Source: a candidate division FCPU426 bacterium
GTDB lineage: Bacteria > Oederibacteriota > JAAXVQ01 > JAUVAV01
Reading direction: 5' to 3'
Length of the DNA stretch: 9,531 nucleotides
NCBI GenBank assembly: GCA_030619365.1
Contig: JAUXBQ010000092.1
Span: 1 to 9,531, forward strand
Shown: positions 4,777 to 9,531 of the stretch, one piece after another
How the letters are laid out: each line of letters opens with the position of its first letter
How positions within the stretch are numbered: the stretch's first letter is position 1
Position numbers and translations under genes: made by a program
The notes under the pieces: generated by a model
The model's database searches: none
Seen by the model: the letters and a program-made list of their open reading frames with translations, nothing else
Told to the model about the DNA's origin: nothing

Positions 4777-5871
4777 TCAGGTATCTCCGAGAACGGCTTT
4801 AAGTACCCGATGCACAGAAAAAGACGGTATTTTCTTCACAATCCTAGCACTTCCAATTTTGGGTGTCAATATATATTTGTTTTCTCCCTCGAGAACTTTT
4901 TTGTCAGTTTTCATGACATTCAGGATGTCTCTAATATTCTCGCCTTTTCCCCTAACGGGCAGACCGGCCTTTTTTAGCACCGCAATTTGTCGGTCCGCGG
5001 TTTGTGTGCTACATACATGAAGGGATTCGGCCAGGCGCGCAGCCACGGCCATTCCCAGGGCCACGGCCGCACCGTGCAAATAAGTACCGAACCGGTGATA
5101 GGTCTCCAGGGCGTGCCCGAACGTGTGTCCGTAGTTGAGAATGGCCCTCAGGTTCTGTTCGGTCTCGTCTTTTTCCACAACCTGGCCCTTGATGGCGCAG
5201 GCCCTGGCAATAGACTGGGTGAGCGCGCGCATATCCAGGCGGGCCAGACGGTCGACTTCGCGCTCGAGCTGGGAAAAGAACCGGGCATCTCTGATGATCG
5301 CGGCTTTGATGAGTTCCGCCAAGCCGGAGCGCAATTGGCGCGGCGCCAGGGTTTTCAGCACCTCGGGATCCGCGATTACCAGCCGGGGTTGCAGAAAGGC
5401 GCCAATGAGGTTTTTACCGCGGGCGTGATTCACCGCCACCTTGCCGCCCACGGACGAATCCACCTGGGCCAGCAGCGTGGTGGGCACCTGTATAAAATCC
5501 AAACCGCGCATGTACGTGGCAGCCACGAAGCCGGCCAAATCGCCGACCACGCCGCCGCCCAGAGCCACCACCACGGCCGAACGGTCCACGCGCAGCGCTA
5601 TCATCCGGCCGATCAGGCGTTCGGCCCAGGCCATGGACTTCGTGGTCTCGCCCTCGGGCACGAGTAGGATGTGAACCGCGAAACCCGCGCCTCGTAAAGA
5701 GCGCTCCACGGTCCGGCCGTAGAGCCTATGAATCCGGGGGTGTGAAACCAAGCAAGCGACCCGGGCCGGCGTCCGCCTGCGGGCCAGATGTCCGACGGTT
5801 TTCAGGGCGCCGGGTTTCACCACAATAGGATAATCCCTGTGATCTCCAAAACGAACCCAGACTTGCGCCAT
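4777..5871 (-). CDS. aroB: 3-dehydroquinate synthase
   Basis: This NAD- and metal-dependent enzyme converts DAHP to 3-dehydroquinate, step two of the shikimate pathway. At 364 residues it has the normal length. Visible signatures are EGETTKS (73-79), the nucleotide loop ALGGGVVGDLAGF (103-115) and PTTLLAQVDSSVGGK (130-144). GLAELIKAAII (183-193) and AILNYGHTFGHALE (243-256) follow. By comparison with the family the metal ligands should be Glu186, His249 and His266. The third ligand sits in LHGAAVALGM, where most homologues have HGEAV, so Ala268 replaces a commonly conserved Glu. The ATG at 5871 has AAAGGA about 7 nt upstream. It is the promoter-proximal gene of the minus-strand block; the TPR-roadblock gene begins 16 nt after its stop, so it may set expression of the roadblock and division genes. 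Confidence 0.97.
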   Translation of the reverse strand: MAQVWVRFGDHRDYPIVVKPGALKTVGHLARRRTPARVACLVSHPRIHRLYGRTVERSLRGAGFAVHILLVPEGETTKSMAWAERLIGRMIALRVDRSAVVVALGGGVVGDLAGFVAATYMRGLDFIQVPTTLLAQVDSSVGGKVAVNHARGKNLIGAFLQPRLVIADPEVLKTLAPRQLRSGLAELIKAAIIRDARFFSQLEREVDRLARLDMRALTQSIARACAIKGQVVEKDETEQNLRAILNYGHTFGHALETYHRFGTYLHGAAVALGMAVAARLAESLHVCSTQTADRQIAVLKKAGLPVRGKGENIRDILNVMKTDKKVLEGENKYILTPKIGSARIVKKIPSFSVHRVLKAVLGDT

Positions 5872-5928
5872 GTCTGCATCCTTTCCCGGAAAATATTCTC
5901 CCGATCATGCCCTATTCTAAAACCCCAG

Positions 5929-5941
5929 CCCCGGTCCGGGG
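5929..5941. repeat. Small palindrome in the aroB upstream region
   Basis: CCCCGG-T-CCGGGG is a perfect 6+1+6 palindrome flanked by direct copies of TCTAAAA (5916-5922 and 5942-5948). It lies about 58 nt upstream of the aroB start. It could be a regulatory site or a remnant of the CCCCGGA-type palindrome seen at 2475-2494. A minus-strand TAGAAT just past it would serve as a -10 box, but no matching -35 is visible. Confidence 0.35.
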
Positions 5942-5979
5942 TCTAAAAGCGAGCAACTATATCAAAAACCTTGAAGTGC

Positions 5980-5997
5980 GTCAAGCAAGCGCTTGAC
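5980..5997. promoter_or_regulatory. Operator-like inverted repeat over the -35 box
   Basis: GTCAAGC (5980-5986), AAGC, GCTTGAC (5991-5997) is a perfect 7-bp inverted repeat whose right arm covers five bases of the -35 hexamer at 5993-5998. An additional CTTGA half-site lies at 5970-5974, making alternating TTGA/TCAA half-sites. A protein bound here would compete with RNA polymerase. The regulator is unknown, and the same site lies between two divergent genes. Confidence 0.5.
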
Positions 5998-6021
5998 AAC
6001 CATCAACCCAAAGGGTATGAT
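5993..6021 (+). promoter_or_regulatory. Consensus sigma-70 promoter for the outer membrane barrel gene
   Basis: TTGACA (5993-5998) and TATGAT (6016-6021) are separated by exactly 17 nt, a near-perfect sigma-70 promoter pointing right. Transcription would begin near 6028, giving a leader of about 36 nt before the ATG at 6064. It is the clearest promoter in the window and implies strong expression unless repressed. Confidence 0.85.
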
Positions 6022-6043
6022 CAGCTTCGAATTTTCAGATCTT

Positions 6044-6049
6044 AAGGAG
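6044..6049 (+). promoter_or_regulatory. Ribosome binding site with long spacing
   Basis: AAGGAG ends 14 nt before the ATG at 6064, longer than the usual 5-9 nt. No in-frame start codon lies nearer, and the signal peptide begins directly at this ATG, so the start is kept. Initiation may be less efficient than the strong promoter suggests. Confidence 0.5.
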
Positions 6050-6063
6050 TACACTCTCATTTA

Positions 6064-7737
6064 ATGCGACGAATACGGCTTTTCTTTGGCTGCGGCGTGA
6101 TTTTTCTCGCGGCCGCCACTACTGTTTCCGCTGATTACGCCTCGGTTCGGGCCCTGGGCAATCCCGTGTTAGTCATGGAAGACGAAACCACGGCCTTGAA
6201 CTTGTTCAACCTGGGCAACCCGGCCGGCGCGGCCTTCCGCCCGAAAAAGAACCGGCTGGATCTCACGGTCCAAGGCGGACAGCGGGTAGAAACCGAGGAA
6301 TTTTTCACGCTCCCCGAGCCGGTGGTGTGGGGCGAGACCGGCTCATACTACACCCCGCCCGACGAAAACAGCCCTGTTGACCCTAACGGCACGACGACCA
6401 CCATCTTTTACCTGTTTTATAATCTGGATTCAGAAGGCAACACCCTCCCGACCAATGCCCTGATTTCCCGTAAACGAAAGCAAATGTCGGCCAGCTTGCT
6501 CTCTCCGGCGGATACCCTTTACCAAGGCTGGTTTACCTGGCTGACGGATGATCTCGCGTTGCAGGTGATTCCATTTGGCCAGCTCCGGTTAGTCAATACT
6601 ACGGATTTTTCCGGACTGCGGGAATTATGGCAGGCCGGCGGCGCTCTGCGCGGCGCGTATCTGCTCTGGCCCGGCGCGGCCGTGGGCGCCGGCGTGTCCG
6701 GACAAACTTATTTTTCGCGGACCGACTTCGAGGAATCCGAGTGGGACCAATTTGAAATCGAAGCCGGCCTGGCCTCCCGCTGGCAGGAAGTTTTTAATTC
6801 GGATGACCACCTGGACTTGGGCATAACGGCGCGCGGCGGACAAAAAACCGAGGATCTGACCCTCCTGGATGTCAACAACGTGAATTACGCCTGGTCCGGC
6901 ACTGTGGCGAAAAAATCGCGGCCCGCGCTGGCGGAGGTTCAGGGCATATACTATTATCGTTCGGTCATGGAAATCGGGCTGCGGTTTGGCTATATATATG
7001 AAGATGCCATTCTCTCGTGGGCAGGTGGCGAGCAGCTGGCGACCGCTTTACGCAATGTGGATTACGACCTTCAATTCCGTGTACGGTTGCCCATGATACG
7101 CGAGGATGACCTGCGTTTTGGGGTCTCGTTTAACAACGAGGGTATTCTTCATCCGTACCCCACCGGCATCCTGGATACCTCGGACCACGTCACGCTGGCC
7201 CCGCAGCAGCAAATTCTAACCTCCTCGTCGGGCATTGGCATCGGCACGGCGTTTGTCCCGGGGGAAGGATCGATTATTGCCTTGGAATACCGGCTGGGCA
7301 CCTCCAAAAGTCAGCAAACCGGCGCGGACGAAAACCTGGCAGACTCCGGCTATACCACGTTTTCCGTGGGGGCACAGTTCCTCGTGGCCGAGGGCCTGAC
7401 CCTGCGCGGCGGTTACACGGATGAACGGCTTACCTATGAATCACTGGCTGAACGTCATGTGGCAAGTTCCACTCAAGAAAATGGTGAGCTGATAACCAAA
7501 ACCGACCCGGAAACCTTCCTGCTGACCGAAAGTACCAACCGCCGCTCTTATAACTTGGGCATCGGCATTGCAGACGGCCCGATAAGTATCAACCTCACGG
7601 CCACGTATGCCTGGATCACCAATAGCCCCACGGGCTGGGATTTTACCGATAAGGACAAGCCCGTTGGCCTCAGATACGTGAACAAGGATGAGAACGAAGA
7701 GATCAGCGGCCTGCTCAGTTTCACCTGGAAATACTAA
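6064..7737 (+). CDS. Predicted outer membrane beta-barrel protein, unknown function
   Basis: This 557-residue exported protein begins with a clear signal peptide (MRRIRLFFGCGVIFLAAATTVSA, probable cleavage after Ala23). The mature N-terminus LGNPVLVMEDETTALNLFNLGNPAG (31-55) resembles the N-terminal motif of FadL/PorV-like and other barrel families (a Gly, an acidic ADD/MED-like patch, then NPAG). The remainder is rich in alternating polar and hydrophobic residues with Gly and aromatics, as in beta strands. The protein ends GLLSFTWKY, consistent with a BAM-recognised terminal strand. The Cys in the signal region is not in a convincing lipobox. I do not recognise a named family or substrate. 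It is transcribed from its own strong promoter, divergently from aroB. FadL-type hydrophobic transport is possible but unproven. Confidence 0.75.
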   Translation: MRRIRLFFGCGVIFLAAATTVSADYASVRALGNPVLVMEDETTALNLFNLGNPAGAAFRPKKNRLDLTVQGGQRVETEEFFTLPEPVVWGETGSYYTPPDENSPVDPNGTTTTIFYLFYNLDSEGNTLPTNALISRKRKQMSASLLSPADTLYQGWFTWLTDDLALQVIPFGQLRLVNTTDFSGLRELWQAGGALRGAYLLWPGAAVGAGVSGQTYFSRTDFEESEWDQFEIEAGLASRWQEVFNSDDHLDLGITARGGQKTEDLTLLDVNNVNYAWSGTVAKKSRPALAEVQGIYYYRSVMEIGLRFGYIYEDAILSWAGGEQLATALRNVDYDLQFRVRLPMIREDDLRFGVSFNNEGILHPYPTGILDTSDHVTLAPQQQILTSSSGIGIGTAFVPGEGSIIALEYRLGTSKSQQTGADENLADSGYTTFSVGAQFLVAEGLTLRGGYTDERLTYESLAERHVASSTQENGELITKTDPETFLLTESTNRRSYNLGIGIADGPISINLTATYAWITNSPTGWDFTDKDKPVGLRYVNKDENEEISGLLSFTWKY

Positions 7738-7831
7738 CCCGCCTTCCCTTGCGCGTTACTCCCTTTCCCTGCGGTTCCTTCCTCAATTCATGGTAAGCTA
7801 GCTCTCGAACCTACTCAGGGGTGTTCTATCC

Positions 7832-9106
7832 ATGTCACAACCTGACCGCCGCGCCATCTGGGGCTGGAGTTTATACGACTGGGCCAACTCCGCTTTTGCC
7901 ACCACAGTCATGGCCGGCTTTTTTCCGGTTTTTTTCAAACAATTCTGGAGCACGGGCCTTGACCCCACCCTGAGCACGGCCCGGCTGGCAGTGGCCAATT
8001 CGCTGGCCGGCCTGGTGATCGCCTTACTGGCCCCGTTCTTGGGCGCCATGGCTGACCACGGCAGCGCGAAAAAAAAATTCCTGCTGGGATTCGCCCTGCT
8101 GGGCATGGCCGGGACCATGTCCCTGTCCCTGGTGGGCCAGGGACTGTGGCCGGCGGCTGTGATGCTTTTTGTGTTGGCCAGCGTGGGTTTTTCCGGCGGC
8201 AATATTTTTTACGACGCCCTGCTCCCCCAGGTCGCATCAAAGCGCCAGGTGGACCGGGTTTCCGCCTTGGGCTTCGCACTGGGTTACCTCGGCGGCGGCC
8301 TGCTCTTTGCCCTGAACGTCCTCATGACGCGGCAACCGGCCTGGTTCGGTCTGCCGGACGCGGCCGCGGCTGTGAAGGTTTCTTTTCTCACCGTGGGAAT
8401 CTGGTGGGGCCTGTTTACCGTGCCCCTGCTGCTCTGGGTCCGCGAGCCGTCCGCCAGCCGGCCCGCTTCGCCTTTCCGGCTTATTCGGGCCGGCTATTCC
8501 CAGGTTCTAAGCACCCTGAGGGAACTCCGCCACTTTCGCACGATTTTCCTGTTTCTGCTGGCCTACTGGCTTTACATTGACGGGGTATATACCGTGATTC
8601 GCATGGCCGTGGATTACGGCTTGTCTCTGGGATTGGCTTCCGGGGATTTGATCCTGGCCCTCTTGCTCACGCAATTCGTGGGATTCCCGGCCGCACTGGC
8701 CTTCGGATTCCTGGGCACGCGGATCGGCACCCGCCGCGCCATTTTTCTGGCCCTGGGGGTTTACCTGGGCGTGACGCTTTGGGCCAGCCTGATGCGGACG
8801 TCCCTGGAGTTCTTTGGTTTGGCCGTGACCATTGGTCTGGTCCAGGGAGGCATCCAGGCCATGAGCCGCGCGTATTACGTTAAACTGATCCCGCGCGAGC
8901 GGGCTGCGGAATTTTTCGGGTTTTACAACATGGTGGGCAAGTTCGCCGCCATTATCGGGCCGTTGTTCATCGGCGGCGTGGGGTTGACTTTCCGGGCGCT
9001 CGGCTACAGCAGCAGTCTCTCGGCCCGGTTCGGCGTGGCTTCCATTGTGCTGCTCTTCATTGCCGGTGGCTGGCTGCTTTCCCGGGTCCGGGAGACTGGC
9101 GGTTAA
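7832..9106 (+). CDS. Atg22/UMF1-type major facilitator superfamily transporter
   Basis: This 424-residue polytopic inner membrane protein has about 12 hydrophobic segments and matches the MFS branch that includes yeast vacuolar effluxer Atg22 and bacterial UMF1 proteins. Diagnostic stretches are GWSLYDWANSAFAT near the N-terminus (11-24), PFLGAMADHGSAKKKFL (68-84, the loop 2-3 signature), NIFYDALLPQV (124-134) and YWLYIDGVYTVIRMA (245-259). QGGIQAMSRAYYVKLIP (338-354) and EFFGFYNMVGKFAAIIGPL (360-378) complete the set. Substrates of the bacterial members are not settled; yeast Atg22 exports amino acids. The ATG at 7832 has AGGGG 10 nt upstream. The 94-nt gap after the barrel gene shows no terminator or promoter I trust, so read-through from the barrel promoter is possible. 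It converges on thiC with 22 nt between stop codons. Confidence 0.93.
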   Translation: MSQPDRRAIWGWSLYDWANSAFATTVMAGFFPVFFKQFWSTGLDPTLSTARLAVANSLAGLVIALLAPFLGAMADHGSAKKKFLLGFALLGMAGTMSLSLVGQGLWPAAVMLFVLASVGFSGGNIFYDALLPQVASKRQVDRVSALGFALGYLGGGLLFALNVLMTRQPAWFGLPDAAAAVKVSFLTVGIWWGLFTVPLLLWVREPSASRPASPFRLIRAGYSQVLSTLRELRHFRTIFLFLLAYWLYIDGVYTVIRMAVDYGLSLGLASGDLILALLLTQFVGFPAALAFGFLGTRIGTRRAIFLALGVYLGVTLWASLMRTSLEFFGLAVTIGLVQGGIQAMSRAYYVKLIPRERAAEFFGFYNMVGKFAAIIGPLFIGGVGLTFRALGYSSSLSARFGVASIVLLFIAGGWLLSRVRETGG

Positions 9107-9128
9107 CCGGGGTCGAAGGCTGGTTGCG

Positions 9129-9531
9129 CTACTTTTTCTTCAGATATTCGCTCACGCCCTTGACCGCGCAAAAATCCCCGCACATGGTGCACACTTCCGG
9201 CGAATGCGGCGTGGACGATTGGCGCATCTCGCGGGCCTTGCGCGGGTCGATGGACCGGCTCAGCTGCCCTCCCCAATCCAAAGCTTTGCGCGCCCGCGAC
9301 ATCTCCATGTCCCATTCCAGCGCGCCGGGAATCCCCTTGGCGATGTCCGCCGCGTGCGCCGCGATCCGGGAGGCGATCACGCCCTCCCGCACGTCCCGGG
9401 CATCCGGCAGGCGCAGGTGTTCCGAGGGGGTCACGTAGCAAAGAAAATCCGCGCCGGCCGCGGCCGCAATCGCGCCACCGATGGCGCAGGCGATATGGTC
9501 GTACCCGGCGGCCACGTCGGTCACCAGCGGA
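9129..9531 (-). CDS. thiC: Phosphomethylpyrimidine synthase ThiC, C-terminal part
   Basis: The frame enters from the right edge (Pro-Leu-Val-Thr-Asp) and ends with TAG at 9131-9129, giving about 134 C-terminal residues. ThiC is a radical SAM enzyme that rearranges aminoimidazole ribotide to HMP phosphate for thiamine. Family segments are LVTDVAAGYDHIACAIGGAI, AGADFLCYVTPSEHLRLPD, EGVIASRIAAHAADIAKG and the terminal cluster motif PEVCTMCGDFCAVKG. The cluster cysteines are spaced C-x2-C-x3-C, one residue shorter than the C-x2-C-x4-C of E. coli ThiC. This may be normal in short ThiC forms. The paralogue BzaF (hydroxybenzimidazole synthase of anaerobic cobamide synthesis) is closely similar and cannot be excluded from this fragment. 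The 5' end, where a TPP riboswitch would lie, is outside the window. The GTG at 9524-9522 is an internal Val, not a start. Confidence 0.92.
   Translation of the reverse strand, partial: PLVTDVAAGYDHIACAIGGAIAAAAGADFLCYVTPSEHLRLPDARDVREGVIASRIAAHAADIAKGIPGALEWDMEMSRARKALDWGGQLSRSIDPRKAREMRQSSTPHSPEVCTMCGDFCAVKGVSEYLKKK

Noticed and set aside
4987..5667. Plus-strand frame of 226 codons opposite aroB
   Set aside because: aroB on the minus strand is unambiguous. The opposite frame has no recognisable domain and arises from GC-rich codon structure.
6017..6064. A 15-codon leader frame (ATG at 6017, TAA at 6062-6064) ending in a TAATG overlap with the barrel start
   Set aside because: Its ATG lies inside the -10 box TATGAT, so the promoter at 5993-6021 would start transcription downstream of it. 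It could only be translated from an unseen upstream promoter.
9129..9524. A complete 131-residue protein starting at GTG 9524
   Set aside because: The frame stays open to the right edge, and the Leu-Val-Thr-Asp context shows this GTG is an internal Val of ThiC.

Overview
The window comes from a Gram-negative (diderm), GC-rich bacterium. It encodes a TolC-type outer membrane channel and a large signal-peptide-bearing outer membrane barrel. It looks chromosomal: shikimate synthesis (aroB), cell division (ftsB/divIC-like), a tRNA and thiamine synthesis (thiC) are all ordinary core genes. The mix of roadblock/LC7 proteins, a DivIC-like protein paired with DUF501 and dispersed GC-rich palindromes would suit a Desulfobacterota-like or candidate-phylum lineage. 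That placement is inference and no marker here settles it. I see no transposase, integrase, phage gene, CRISPR array or defence system.

Minus-strand block (about 1-5871). Reading in the direction of transcription, the order is aroB, a TPR protein with a C-terminal roadblock/LC7 domain, a stand-alone roadblock protein, ftsB-like, DUF501, tRNA-Leu(UAA) and tolC-like. A further gene probably begins at the left edge. aroB, the TPR protein and the small roadblock protein are 16 and 29 nt apart and are very likely one transcript. ftsB follows after 73 nt. A cluster of three palindromes separates ftsB from the DUF501 gene. The DUF501 reading frame ends inside the tRNA gene: its stop codon lies in the tRNA D-loop region. 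Between the tRNA and tolC lie a strong hairpin, AT-rich inverted repeats and a 14-bp-arm palindrome that looks like a dispersed repeat.

Divergent region (5872-6063). It carries a textbook sigma-70 promoter (TTGACA, 17 nt, TATGAT) reading rightward. The -35 box lies in a perfect 7-bp inverted repeat that could be an operator.

Plus-strand block (6064-9106). It holds a 557-residue outer membrane beta-barrel protein of unknown role and an Atg22/UMF1-type major facilitator transporter. The C-terminal part of thiC converges on the transporter from the right edge with a 22-nt gap.

The least ordinary points are the protein/tRNA overlap, the linkage of two roadblock proteins to division and shikimate genes, the recently expanded 18-bp coding repeat in the TPR protein, the nested palindrome cluster, and the operator-like repeat over the barrel promoter. 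I did not find convincing evidence of a wholly new multi-gene system. The roadblock/FtsB/DUF501 cluster is the best candidate for unexplored biology.
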